Assembly: GCF_002917105.1 (NCBI RefSeq)
Contig: NZ_PQFZ01000005.1
Location: forward strand, 177,834-241,833
Direction: 5' to 3'
Source: Allobosea psychrotolerans
GTDB taxonomy: Bacteria > Pseudomonadota > Alphaproteobacteria > Rhizobiales > Beijerinckiaceae
Length of the DNA: 64,000 nucleotides
In this document: in pieces, positions 17,488-26,465 of the stretch
Layout of the letters: every line of letters starts with the position of its first letter
Numbering within the stretch: the stretch's first letter is position 1
Notes under the pieces: model-generated
What the model saw: only the letters and a program-made list of their open reading frames with translations
Told to the model about the DNA's origin: nothing
Database searches by the model: none
Position numbers and translations under genes: made by a program

Positions 17488-19490
17488 CTGAACTTCCCCC
17501 TCGGCTGCAAGGCGGCGGCGCGCTCAGGCTGCAAGCGACCGCGCAGGATGTCGGCGATCCCCAGCAGGTTGCCCCTGAGACGGCCGCGACGATCGATGAA
17601 CGGCTCGGGGCGCAGCGAGCGTCCGAGATTGCTCGACATGTTCCGGAAGAGATGGTCGGCGACCTGGCCGAGCGTCATCGTGCCCTTGCGCAGCATGTAG
17701 AGCGGATTGACGATCTGCGAGTACCCGAAGCGTTCGCCTGCCATGCGGCCGCCCTTGACGCCCATGTGGACGCCTATCGCGTCGGCGGACTTGACCAGAC
17801 GCCCACCGCCCTGCCGTGCCAAAGCCGCCGCGAAATCACGGTCCTCGAGCCAGCCATAGAGCACCAGCCGCTCGTCGAAGCGCAGGTCTCCGATGCTGGC
17901 GAGGCGAAAGGCCATGTTGCATCCGTATGGGCTGTAGGGCTCGATCCAGGACCAGTCGCTCGGCGGCGGCGCGGCAACCAGCCTCATCGCCTCTGCAAGC
18001 GAGATGCCGGGGCCGGTCGCGCCGTCGGCCAGGACCCGGCCGGTGAAGGCGTCGATGCCGGCTTCGTCGCGGAACGTCTGGGCCGCCGTGGCCAGCCAGT
18101 CCTCATGGGCGACGAAGTCATCGTCGAAGAAGGCGACGATCTCGGTGCCGCGTGGCAGATGCGCGAGCGCCGTGTTGCGCTGCGCCGCCAGCCCGGCAGG
18201 GCCGGTCAGCACCACGACGTCGTTACGGCCCTGCAGGCCGCCGGCATCGGCCGGATCGATGCAGGAGACGATGATGCTGTCGGGCTTCAGCGTCTGATGG
18301 GCGAGCAGGTGCAGGACCGTCCCCGTCACCACCTCCGGCCGGCCACGGGTGGCAATGACAGCCGCGATGCGCGGGGCCGCCGTTGCGGGCAGCGTCGGCG
18401 CAGCGCGACGCATTTTCGGCGACTGCGCCAGATCCAGATAGCCCTCGGCGGTGCTGCGCCAGGAGAACAGCGGCAGGCGCCCGCGGCCGCGCTCGCTCAA
18501 TTCCTGCCGCAGGGCCGCCGATTCCGCCAGCCTCCTGACATGCCCGACCCACGCGGCCGGGTCCGCCGGCGATGCGAGCAACGCGGCATCGCCGCAGACC
18601 TCGGGCATGCTGGCGCGATCGGACGAGACAACCGGGCAGCCGCGCGCCATCGCCTCGAGGATCGGCAGGCCGAACCCCTCGGTCCAGGACGGGAAGGCGA
18701 GACAGAGCGCGCGCTCGAGCAGGAAGGCGAGGTCGTCGTCGCTGACCCGCCCCAGCAGCTTGACATTGGCAGCCTGCGGAAGCCGCTCCTGCGCGAAGAT
18801 GCCGCCGCCGCCTCCAGCGATGACGACGTCGAGGCCAAGCTCTGCCAGCTGCGGCGCGATCTTGACCAGGAGGGCGAGGTTTTTGTGGCGCCCACGCGAG
18901 CCCAAAGCGAGGACGAAGGGCCGCTCGGCGTCGGCCCGTGCCGCCAGCAGCCCCTGAGCCCGTTCCGACTTGGCAGGATCCCAGGCCAGCGCATGCTCGT
19001 GGCCATTCGGAAGCACGGCGATATCGGCGGCTCGAAGTGGCAGATGCCGCGCCAACTGCCGGGCCGAGGCCTGCGAGACGGTGGCGATCCGCGCGCTGCG
19101 GCGCGCCAGCAGCGGCTGCAACGCCCGGTAGGCCGTGCGAAAGCCGCAGCTATAGCTCTCAGGCGCGGTGAAGATGTTGGCGTCGTGGATGCAGACGATC
19201 TGGTCGCCCTTCATCACCGGCGCGGTATTGCAGAGGTTGAGGAGCCGCCCCGGCCAGAGCCGCGGCAGTTCGATCTGCTCCCAGCCATGCCCGCTCAATC
19301 GCCCGCTGCGGACGATGTCGATCGCCTGCAGCGCCATGACATCTGCGCCCGGTGGCGCGATCAAGGTGGCTTTCTGGCCGGCCGCGGCGAGGCTCGCATC
19401 GAGCGCCGCGACGACGTTGCGCGCGTAGCGCTGGACGCCGGTCGTGTCCTGCGACAGGAAGCGGCCGTTCACCGCGAAGCTCTCTGTCAT
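17484..19490 (-). CDS. bifunctional glycosyltransferase (GT4 + GT2 fusion)
   Basis: A 668-residue fusion. Residues ~1-360 form a GT4 GT-B enzyme (FVLALGSRGRHKNLALLV; PSWTEGFGLPILEAMARGCPVV). Residues ~375-640 form a GT2 GT-A enzyme (AAVIATRGRPEVVTGTVLHLL; AQRNTALAH; VAFFDDDFVAHEDW with the DxD-type metal motif). It would add two successive sugars. The start MTESFAVNGRF overlaps the polymerase stop by ATGA. An N-terminal extension to 19709 lies inside the polymerase gene and is rejected. Confidence 0.9.
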   Translation of the reverse strand: MTESFAVNGRFLSQDTTGVQRYARNVVAALDASLAAAGQKATLIAPPGADVMALQAIDIVRSGRLSGHGWEQIELPRLWPGRLLNLCNTAPVMKGDQIVCIHDANIFTAPESYSCGFRTAYRALQPLLARRSARIATVSQASARQLARHLPLRAADIAVLPNGHEHALAWDPAKSERAQGLLAARADAERPFVLALGSRGRHKNLALLVKIAPQLAELGLDVVIAGGGGGIFAQERLPQAANVKLLGRVSDDDLAFLLERALCLAFPSWTEGFGLPILEAMARGCPVVSSDRASMPEVCGDAALLASPADPAAWVGHVRRLAESAALRQELSERGRGRLPLFSWRSTAEGYLDLAQSPKMRRAAPTLPATAAPRIAAVIATRGRPEVVTGTVLHLLAHQTLKPDSIIVSCIDPADAGGLQGRNDVVVLTGPAGLAAQRNTALAHLPRGTEIVAFFDDDFVAHEDWLATAAQTFRDEAGIDAFTGRVLADGATGPGISLAEAMRLVAAPPPSDWSWIEPYSPYGCNMAFRLASIGDLRFDERLVLYGWLEDRDFAAALARQGGGRLVKSADAIGVHMGVKGGRMAGERFGYSQIVNPLYMLRKGTMTLGQVADHLFRNMSSNLGRSLRPEPFIDRRGRLRGNLLGIADILRGRLQPERAAALQPRGKFR

Positions 19491-20890
19491 AGCCTTGCTC
19501 CGGCGACCAAAGGGACAGGCCTGGGGACGTCCGAGGTTCGCGGCCTGATCGCCGCTGCCACCGCGGCCAGCATGCAGAAGAAGAAGCCTTGATCGATGAC
19601 CGGGCCGACGAGGAGGTCGCCGATGAGCAGCCCGGCGTAGCCGTTGCGCGCGGCACCCGCGATGTCGGCCTCCAGGCTCCCCGGCTGGCCACGCGGACGC
19701 GCGAAGCATTCGAAGACGAAGACCGCGTAAAAGAACGCGCCAGGGATCCCGACGCTTGCGAGCAGCGCGACGGCGAAGCTCGAGGCACGGGCAGTGCCAA
19801 GCCCGACGCCGAGCCCCCAGCTATCCAGAAAGTTCTGGAAGGAGACGACATTCCAGGAGCTGCGCTCCACGCCGGAATCGGAACTCGCCTTGTTGAGCAC
19901 GACGAGATCGACATAGCCGTAGACTTTCGCAGTCGCCTCCGGATCAAGCAGGAGCAGCAGGACCACTGCCAGCCCGATGACGGGCGCGCCGAGGACGAAC
20001 ATCGCGGCCTGGCGCCTGACGTTGCCCTGGACGAGCCGGGCGAAGGCAAAGCCGTAAAGCAAGAGCAGCATCATCGGCGCGCCGGCAAGCCCGGTCGAGG
20101 AGGTCGACAGGACGATCAGGACGAGCGACAACGCGGCGATCGTGCCGGTGAGCGCCGGGCGCACACCGCAGAGCCACAAGGTTCCGGTGAAGCCGAGCAC
20201 GCCGAGCGTCGAGCGCGCGAAGACCGAGGCCTCGGTATATGAGCCGACGATCCGCTTCATGCCGGCGATCTCGGAGTCGGTGTGCAGCGTATAGCGGGCG
20301 TTGCGGATGAAGCCGAGGAGGTCTTGCGTTCCGGTGGCGTAGGTCGCGACGTCGAGGATGGCGAAGACAGTATTTGCGACGCAGCAGGCGAGAAGCGCGT
20401 TGAAGACGGCCGAGACGCCCTCACGCGTCGCGGCAATGGCCGTCAGTGTGACCAGACAAAGCAGGGTGGCGGAGAGATAGAGGCTCTGCGTGACATTGCT
20501 GGAGACCGGCGCCAACGGTACGGTCGAGCCCGTGTCGTCGAAGGCGGTGGTGCCGAGCGGGACGATCTCGGTCATGCCGGCGAAGACGCGCGGCATCAGG
20601 ACGGCGCTGGCGACGCCATAGGCGACGAGGCAGGTGAACCAGAAGCCGGGTTCGTTTGGATGCAGCGCACGAATGGCGGCAGCGGCCTCGCGGCGGCGAC
20701 TGAGGACGCCAAAGGCAAGAAACACCAGCATCACATGCCCGGGCTGGATGTTGGCGGCGCCGATGAGCATGGCTGCGGCCGCCCCGAGGACCGCCACGAT
20801 CGCCAGCCCCTGGACGAGCGCGCCCGTGCCCACCATCAGGCAGACCAGCCCGATGAGGAGGGTCAGCACCCCGATCGGCTCGATGCTCAT
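19487..20890 (-). CDS. O-antigen/exopolysaccharide polymerase-like membrane protein (Wzy type)
   Basis: A 467-residue protein with about 10-12 hydrophobic helices and a large central loop, the shape of Wzy/O-antigen ligase-like polymerases. The segment SWNVVSFQNFLDSWGLGVGLGTARASS resembles the conserved periplasmic loop of that family. It would polymerise flipped repeat units. Its position between the methyltransferase and a GT fusion, with overlapping stop and start, supports this. Sequence conservation in the family is low, so the call rests on topology and context. Confidence 0.8.
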   Translation of the reverse strand: MSIEPIGVLTLLIGLVCLMVGTGALVQGLAIVAVLGAAAAMLIGAANIQPGHVMLVFLAFGVLSRRREAAAAIRALHPNEPGFWFTCLVAYGVASAVLMPRVFAGMTEIVPLGTTAFDDTGSTVPLAPVSSNVTQSLYLSATLLCLVTLTAIAATREGVSAVFNALLACCVANTVFAILDVATYATGTQDLLGFIRNARYTLHTDSEIAGMKRIVGSYTEASVFARSTLGVLGFTGTLWLCGVRPALTGTIAALSLVLIVLSTSSTGLAGAPMMLLLLYGFAFARLVQGNVRRQAAMFVLGAPVIGLAVVLLLLLDPEATAKVYGYVDLVVLNKASSDSGVERSSWNVVSFQNFLDSWGLGVGLGTARASSFAVALLASVGIPGAFFYAVFVFECFARPRGQPGSLEADIAGAARNGYAGLLIGDLLVGPVIDQGFFFCMLAAVAAAIRPRTSDVPRPVPLVAGARL

Positions 20891-20957
20891 GGCGCCCGCG
20901 CCTTTCGCAGCGGTGACCTCCGCCCGCCTCCGCTCCGGTCGAGCCCGCCAGCCATGG

Positions 20958-21650
20958 TCATTCGGCCAAGACCAGCAGCGAATAGCCGCCGAGCACGCGC
21001 ACCGTCAGATCGGGGTTGAGCGAGAAGCAGAACCGGCGCGGCAAGCGCATCAATCGGCTGCTCAGCGTCTGGTTCGGCAACTCCAGTCGGCTCGCCGTAT
21101 AGGCGTGGTCGACGATTTTGTAGCCGCAATCGGCCAGGGTCGCGAGCGCGGTCTCCTTGAAGAAGTAATGCAGGTGACCGACATTTTCGCGCAGCTTGGT
21201 AATCGGCCAGCCGCGCAGCAGCGACTGGACGGAGAGATCGAGCGGGATGTGGAAGACCTTGTAGCGGCCTTTGCCGCGCAGCGCCTTGATGAAGGCAATG
21301 TAGTCCTCGACATGCTCGATCACGTCGGCAATCACGAGCAGATCGTAATCCGACGCGCCCTCTGCCGTGAAATCTCCGAGTGAGAAGGTGACCTTGTCGG
21401 TCTCCTTGTACTTGGCGCGCTGATAGGCGTGCGGCGAGATTTCATAGCCGTGGAAACGCGCCGTCGGAAAGGCCTTCGCCAGGTTGAACAGGATCTCGCC
21501 GGTCCCGCAGCCGACCTCGCACGCCTTATCGAAGCTGATCGCGTTCCTGCGCAGGATCGTCTCGATCTGCCGTGCCTTCCACGGCGAATCTTCCTCGTGC
21601 CAGCTCGGATTCAGATCGGCGTAGACTTCACTCTGATAAATCGTCTGCAT
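20958..21650 (-). CDS. class I SAM-dependent methyltransferase
   Basis: A 230-residue protein with SAM motif I as CEVGCGTGEILFNLA (about residues 43-57), an acidic ribose-binding turn (FHGYEISPHA) and the post-motif LLVIADVIEHVEDY typical of sugar or lipid methyltransferases. It probably methylates a sugar of the repeat unit. It is co-directional with the surrounding glycan genes. Confidence 0.87.
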   Translation of the reverse strand: MQTIYQSEVYADLNPSWHEEDSPWKARQIETILRRNAISFDKACEVGCGTGEILFNLAKAFPTARFHGYEISPHAYQRAKYKETDKVTFSLGDFTAEGASDYDLLVIADVIEHVEDYIAFIKALRGKGRYKVFHIPLDLSVQSLLRGWPITKLRENVGHLHYFFKETALATLADCGYKIVDHAYTASRLELPNQTLSSRLMRLPRRFCFSLNPDLTVRVLGGYSLLVLAE

Positions 21651-21687
21651 CGGATTCTTTCCGGATATCGCGAGGGGACGGCGTCGA

Positions 21688-22845
21688 TCACGCCAAACTC
21701 TGGACCAGGGCCGGGCGTTGCTGCGCCGCCGGCATGTTCATCGAGATCGTCCCGGCCAGCGGTTTGAGCAGCTGATTGATGTGGAGCCGCATCTGCTTCT
21801 CGAAGACTGCCGTCGAGAAATTGCGCGCATAGGCTGCGATCTCGCGCGGGTGCCAGGTGATCTCCCGCGCTCGCTCCTCGGCGGCGATGAGCGCGTCGAC
21901 GCTCTGCTCATCGAAGAAGACGCCGCTCATGCCGTCGATCACCGTCTCGGTCGCGCCACCGCGGCGGAAGGCGATCACCGGCCGCCCGCTCGCCATGGCT
22001 TCGACCGGCACGATTCCGAAGTCTTCCTCGCCGGGGAAGATCAGGGCCCGGCAGCGCGAATAATGGTAGCGCAGCACGCTGAAAGGCTGCGGCCCGAGCA
22101 CGGTCACGTTCGGCTTGGCGATGCGGCGCAGTTCGGCCAGCATCTCGCCGCCGCCGATCACCACCAGGCGCCGGCCGGTGCGGTTGAAGGCTTCGACCGC
22201 AAGCTCAGGCCGCTTGTAGCCGACGAGCTCACCGACCATCAGGCAATAATCCTCGATGAAGCCGTTCGGGAGCACTTCAAACGCATCGACGTCGACCGGA
22301 GGATGGATCACGGTCGAGGCGCGGCGATAGTAGCGGTGGAGCCGGGTGGCGACGGTCTCGGAGTTGGCGACGAAGTGATCGACGCGATTGGCCGAGACGC
22401 TGTCCCAGTTGCGTATGTAATGTGCCAGAACCGGCATGACGAAACGTGTGATCGGCCCGGAGCGCTTCCTGTATTCGTGGAACATGTTCCAGATGTAACG
22501 CATCGGCGAGTGGCAATAGCAGATGTGCATGGCGCCTGGCGGAGGCACGATGCCCTTGGCCGGTCCGGACTCGCTGGAGATGATCAGGTCGTAGCCGCGC
22601 AGGTCGAGCTGTTCGAGCGCCAAAGGCATAAGCGGCAAATAGCGCTGATAGAGCTTCGCTGCGCGCGGCAGCCGACCGATGAAGCTCGTCGTCACGTTGT
22701 GGCGCCGGATTTCGTCGGAGACTGCGTCGGGCACGTAGACATGGGTGAACACGTCGGCGTCCGGATACATCCGGCACAACGCCTCGATCACCTTCTCGCC
22801 GCCGCGCATCCCAACAAGCCAGTAGTGGACGATTGCGACTTTCAT
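21688..22845 (-). CDS. glycosyltransferase family 4
   Basis: A 385-residue GT-B enzyme beginning MKVAIVHYWLVGMRGGEKVIEALCRMYPDADVFTHVY. The middle GLIISSESGPAKG and CYCHSPMRYIWNMFHEY segments and the C-terminal EEDFGIVPVEAMASGRPVIAFRRGGATETV (E-x7-E-like donor motif) are typical of mannosyltransferase-like GT4 proteins. The GTP/GDP-mannose link is suggested only by the ManC gene in the locus. The in-frame extension to 23100 overlaps the next gene and is rejected. Confidence 0.9.
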   Translation of the reverse strand: MKVAIVHYWLVGMRGGEKVIEALCRMYPDADVFTHVYVPDAVSDEIRRHNVTTSFIGRLPRAAKLYQRYLPLMPLALEQLDLRGYDLIISSESGPAKGIVPPPGAMHICYCHSPMRYIWNMFHEYRKRSGPITRFVMPVLAHYIRNWDSVSANRVDHFVANSETVATRLHRYYRRASTVIHPPVDVDAFEVLPNGFIEDYCLMVGELVGYKRPELAVEAFNRTGRRLVVIGGGEMLAELRRIAKPNVTVLGPQPFSVLRYHYSRCRALIFPGEEDFGIVPVEAMASGRPVIAFRRGGATETVIDGMSGVFFDEQSVDALIAAEERAREITWHPREIAAYARNFSTAVFEKQMRLHINQLLKPLAGTISMNMPAAQQRPALVQSLA

Positions 22846-22919
22846 GGCCCGATGAACTCCAGGGAACCGACTTGGTCTGGGCGTGAATTTGCTTGGCAGG
22901 CTCGCGGCTCGGGACGGCC

Positions 22920-23612
22920 CTAACGACTGCCCTTCTGCATCAGCACCGCAGGTACCGTCTTCACCAGGATTTTGGCGTCGAGCAGAAGATGCCAGTCCGA
23001 GGCATATTGGCTGTCGAGCGAGATACGGGTGGCATAGGAGCAGTCGCTGCGGCCGCTGATCTGCCAGAGACCGGTGAGCCCCGGCGGGACCGAGAAGCAA
23101 TGGGTGAAGGCCTCGCCATAGCGCTCGCGCTCGGCCGCCACGATCGGGCGCGGCCCGACGAAGCTCATATCGCCGGAGACGATGTTGAAGAGTTGCGGCA
23201 GTTCGTCGAGACTCGAGCGCCGCAGGAACGCGCCGACAGGCGTGATCCGCGGATCACGGGTCAGCTTCTGACTTTCAGCCCATTCCTGCGCTGCGGCCGG
23301 ATCGGAGGCAAGCAGACTCTGGAGCGCTTCGTCGGCGTTTCTGACCATGGTGCGAAACTTCCAGCAGCGGAAGCTCTTGCCGCTGCGGCCGACCCTCGTC
23401 TGCCGGAAGAACGCAGGACCACCGTCACCCGCCCTGATCAAGCCGGCAATCAGAAGCATAAGCGGCGTCAACAGGAAGAGCAGAGCCACGGCTGCCGCAA
23501 GGTCGAATGCGCGCTTTACCGAAAACTTGTTGAGCTTGTATTCACCCCGCAATGCACGCAAGGGTAGAGAGAAGGACACCGGCAAATTTTGAGAGTCCGG
23601 AAATCGGCTCAT
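22920..23612 (-). CDS. undecaprenyl-phosphate sugar phosphotransferase (ExoY/WbaP-like)
   Basis: A 230-residue polyprenyl-phosphate hexose-1-phosphate transferase. It has a single N-terminal membrane segment ([26 protein letters not shown]) and the catalytic core: [44 protein letters not shown] and [14 protein letters not shown]. It starts repeat-unit assembly on undecaprenyl phosphate. It heads the minus-strand run 15814-23612, and an AT-rich promoter region lies just upstream. Confidence 0.94.
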   Translation of the reverse strand: MSRFPDSQNLPVSFSLPLRALRGEYKLNKFSVKRAFDLAAAVALLFLLTPLMLLIAGLIRAGDGGPAFFRQTRVGRSGKSFRCWKFRTMVRNADEALQSLLASDPAAAQEWAESQKLTRDPRITPVGAFLRRSSLDELPQLFNIVSGDMSFVGPRPIVAAERERYGEAFTHCFSVPPGLTGLWQISGRSDCSYATRISLDSQYASDWHLLLDAKILVKTVPAVLMQKGSR

Positions 23613-23704
23613 TGCAGCACCCTACGCATAGATTGCATCTTAATATATTATTAACGCGAAACAAATACATAACAATAGGCTTTTTTGCGCTGCAGCATAT
23701 TTGT
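23613..23704 (-). promoter_or_regulatory. AT-rich promoter region of the glycan operon
   Basis: In an otherwise GC-rich window, bases ~23637-23690 are strongly AT-rich (TTAATATATTATTAACG and surroundings) directly upstream of the initiating transferase start. This is the most likely promoter/operator for the minus-strand run 15814-23612. No exact -35/-10 pair is claimed. Confidence 0.4.
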
Positions 23705-23833
23705 TCATCGCACTTTAGAATCGGCCACGACTTGGGCGTTGTCAGTAATTTCCCTGACAAACTCTACGCGATTCCGCCCCTTTTCATGGCATTCCGGCGA
23801 GCGCGCCATCTACGTAAACAGGTCTGCGGCCGC
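23705..23833 (-). pseudogene. possible GGDEF-domain C-terminal remnant
   Basis: Minus-strand reading AADLFT-stop-MARSPECHEKGRNRVEFVREI, then a stop about 15 codons later. The KGRNRVEF end is characteristic of diguanylate cyclase domains, and an internal stop and spacing changes show decay. The match is short and could be chance. Confidence 0.22.
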
Positions 23834-23900
23834 GCCCGGTGACGCAGCTGGAGGTTCGACGGGACCGCCCTGATCAATCTGCGGAAATTATTCGATCGAG

Positions 23901-24524
23901 CTACTGAAACCACCCTTTGGTGATGGCGTACCGCACGATCTGTTGGCGGCTATCGATGCTCAGCTTATTGCTCGCGCGTGCCTTGTAGGTTTCGGCCGAT
24001 TTGGTGGTGATACCGATACGCTCGGCTGCTTCGCGAATGCTGAACCCCAAGGCGATCAAGCGCAGAATTTCTTGCTCCCTATCGGTCAGGGCCGATCCGC
24101 GCGGCCTCTTCACTGGAGTCCGCACGGCGTCGGCGGCATCAAGATAGTGGCCGCCGCGAAGAACCGTTGCGATCGCCTTGCATATGACGGAGCCGGGCGA
24201 CTGTTTCAGGACATAGCCGCGCGCGCCCAAGGCCAGCAGCTGATGGGCCCGCGCATTATCGAGTTCTTCCGCCACGACGAGCAGCCGTTGCGATGGAAGA
24301 TCATTCAAAATGCCCGCGGCCACCGAGACGCCGCTGAAGCTCTCGCTCACGACCGCGACATCGGGAGCGGCCTTCTCGATGACTTGCGCGAGATGGGCAG
24401 ATGAATGGGCTTCCCCTATCACGTCGAAATGAGGTTGCTCAGCCAGGCAGAATCGCAACCCCGCCAAGAAGATCGGGTGTTCGTCCGCGAGAAAAATACG
24501 AGCGGGCCGCTCGAATGGCAGCAT
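23901..24524 (-). CDS. LuxR-type regulator with atypical receiver domain
   Basis: A 207-residue NarL/FixJ-like protein. The receiver domain keeps the acidic pair ADEHP (Asp14/Glu15) and the switch Lys in GYVLKQSP, but the phospho-acceptor position reads APDVAVVSESFSG: Ser60 replaces Asp. The C-terminal LuxR HTH (LTDREQEILRLIALGFSIREAAERIGITTKSAETYKARASNKL) is intact. It likely controls the polysaccharide genes around it, possibly without phosphorylation. No cognate kinase is adjacent. Confidence 0.88.
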   Translation of the reverse strand: MLPFERPARIFLADEHPIFLAGLRFCLAEQPHFDVIGEAHSSAHLAQVIEKAAPDVAVVSESFSGVSVAAGILNDLPSQRLLVVAEELDNARAHQLLALGARGYVLKQSPGSVICKAIATVLRGGHYLDAADAVRTPVKRPRGSALTDREQEILRLIALGFSIREAAERIGITTKSAETYKARASNKLSIDSRQQIVRYAITKGWFQ

Positions 24525-24597
24525 AGGCCAACCTCCATATGGACAGGGGAGCCCGGGTACAGCCGATCGCAGATCGGCTGCAGATGTCCGCGATAGG

Positions 24598-25938
24598 CTA
24601 GTTCTGCGCCCCCGCAGCGGTCGGGGGCAGCGACGAAATGATCGATTTCAGCGAGGCCCGTTCCACCCTGACGACGTCGCCGGGCAGGATCGGCGACGTC
24701 TCCTCGATCGCGATCTCGTTGATCGTGCCACCTTGGCGTCGCTGAACGCTGAAGCGCATGCGCGCGAGCTGCTTCTCCTGCTGGTTCTGCAATCTCGGCG
24801 CGAGCGTGGTCGATTCCTGGATGAGCGCGCGCAGCGCCATGATCCTGTCATCCGTCTGCTTGAGTGACAGTTGCGTTTCGCGCAATTCGCGCCCGATATC
24901 GATCTCCCGTTGGTTCTCGAGATCAGACAGCGTCCGGTCGATCCGGCTGATCTCCTGTTTCGCCCTGGCCGTTGCGAGCATCAGGTCAAGCGCCTGACTC
25001 TCGGATTGCGCGAGATTCTGTTCGACGGCGAGCTGGCGCGGGCTCACTGCCAGCCCCTTGCTTACCAAGCTGTTGATATTGTTGAGTTCGCGCCGAATGA
25101 GATCCTGCTGACGCTGCTGTGTCACGGCCTTGGCGTCGAGCGTGCGCAACTCCTCTTCAAGCAGGGAGCGCATTTGCCGCAGGAGATCCCCCTGTGATCG
25201 GGCGGCCTTGCGGCGCGAGGCGAACAACGCGCTTTCCTCGCGCATCGCCTGAGCGGCGTCGTCGTTCAAACTCCGGCGGATGTCATCCGAGAAGGTAATC
25301 GCCTCGGCCTTGCGTATCTCTGCCAGAAGTCTGTCGCGACGCACTTGCAGGGCGAGCAATTGTGTCTGCTGCACATTGATTTCACCTTCGGCGACGATCG
25401 TTTCGCGCTCGAAGCGACCAAGCGCGAGCTCCGCGCGCTGGAATCCGCCGGCAATGGCGACCGCCTGCAGCGCAGTCATCGTCGGCCGGAAGGCGTATTC
25501 CCCGGGCTTCTCGACCGTCCCGACCACGTAGATCGGCCGGTACTGCGCGATCTCGACGGCTGCCGCCGGCGCATTCACAAGCCCGGCGGTGCCCTTCAGC
25601 CGTTCCGATATCAGCGCTGCAATCTCGGCGGGCGCCTTTCCATCGACCGAGAAAGTACCCACGACAGGCAGCGAGAGCATGCCGGTCGAACTGACGGCAA
25701 ACTCGCCGCTGAGCGCCGACCATTCGAAAAGCTCGCGTGAGTTCGGCCTCCATTCCGAGACCTTGATCTTCAGCCGATCCTGCGCGGCGACACGGTACTC
25801 GAACTCGCTCGCGCTGACCTGCAGGTCGCCACCGGTGGCGAGAATCAGGGGCAGCGCCGCAACAAGCAGCGCCAGCGCTCGGCCAGAGGCTCGGGCGCAT
25901 TTCAGCAAAAGACGGTTAGGGAGGGTGAGATACCTCAC
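24598..25938 (-). CDS. polysaccharide export protein (ExoF/Wza-like)
   Basis: A ~446-residue protein. It has an N-terminal Sec-like signal (ALALLVAALPLILATGG, no lipobox Cys), the Poly_export beta domain (FEYRVAAQDRLKIKVSEW), an SLBB-like segment (RPIYVVGTVEKPGEYAFRPTMTALQAVAIAGGF), then a long periplasmic coiled coil (~200-400). This is the ExoF-like form and not a lipidated Wza. GTG 25938 with GGAG six bases upstream is preferred; a TTG at 25974 with AAAGGA is the alternative. It should form the periplasm-spanning exit channel. Confidence 0.85.
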   Translation of the reverse strand: MRYLTLPNRLLLKCARASGRALALLVAALPLILATGGDLQVSASEFEYRVAAQDRLKIKVSEWRPNSRELFEWSALSGEFAVSSTGMLSLPVVGTFSVDGKAPAEIAALISERLKGTAGLVNAPAAAVEIAQYRPIYVVGTVEKPGEYAFRPTMTALQAVAIAGGFQRAELALGRFERETIVAEGEINVQQTQLLALQVRRDRLLAEIRKAEAITFSDDIRRSLNDDAAQAMREESALFASRRKAARSQGDLLRQMRSLLEEELRTLDAKAVTQQRQQDLIRRELNNINSLVSKGLAVSPRQLAVEQNLAQSESQALDLMLATARAKQEISRIDRTLSDLENQREIDIGRELRETQLSLKQTDDRIMALRALIQESTTLAPRLQNQQEKQLARMRFSVQRRQGGTINEIAIEETSPILPGDVVRVERASLKSIISSLPPTAAGAQN

Positions 25939-26126
25939 GAAACACTCCACTGCAGTGACTCCGACAGCTCCCAAGCAAATCCTTTGCCAGTTCGGCGCGG
26001 AGCGTTAGCGCGCCCTTAACCATGACGGCTCAGTCTCTTGGATATCCCTTGCGCCCCTGAAGCCTTTCGCGGGCCGGGGAGCGAAGCTATAGTCCCGAGC
26101 GATAGCGAGCCGCGAAAGCACGAGTG

Positions 26127-26354
26127 ATGCTGATCGTCTTATTCTTGGCAGCCTTGGCCGGCGGGGCACTGACCCTCTGGCTGATGTGGGCCCATGGCTT
26201 GCTGGTGGCGTTGATCGCCACCGCTGTTGTCGCCAGCGCGATCGTCGCTGTCTTGGCTGTCGTTCTGACCGCCCTCAGATCTCGGGCCGTGACGAGCGAC
26301 GAGCCGCGGCCGCGCGGCGTCCTCGATATCCTCGGGCCCCGCCCGCGGCGCTGA
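26127..26354 (+). CDS. small two-helix membrane protein
   Basis: A 75-residue protein with two strong hydrophobic segments (residues ~1-20 and ~26-50) and a basic, Pro-rich cytoplasmic tail. No family is recognised. It lies between the export gene (divergent) and the VanZ-like gene. The start is ATG 26127, with GTG 26124 directly before it. Confidence 0.5.
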   Translation: MLIVLFLAALAGGALTLWLMWAHGLLVALIATAVVASAIVAVLAVVLTALRSRAVTSDEPRPRGVLDILGPRPRR

Positions 26355-26465
26355 TCGGCCGCGCGAGCGATTTTCTGGCACATGAATTGCTGATCGTCCC
26401 CGCAAGGGTGGTTGGCGCAATCGCGCTTCGGACCGCCGCCCGCCATTGCGATGGGAGACGGGGTA

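Noticed and set aside
19491..19709. N-terminal extension of the GT4-GT2 fusion
   Set aside because: It overlaps the polymerase gene and is Arg-rich, non-protein-like; ATG 19490 with ATGA overlap is better.
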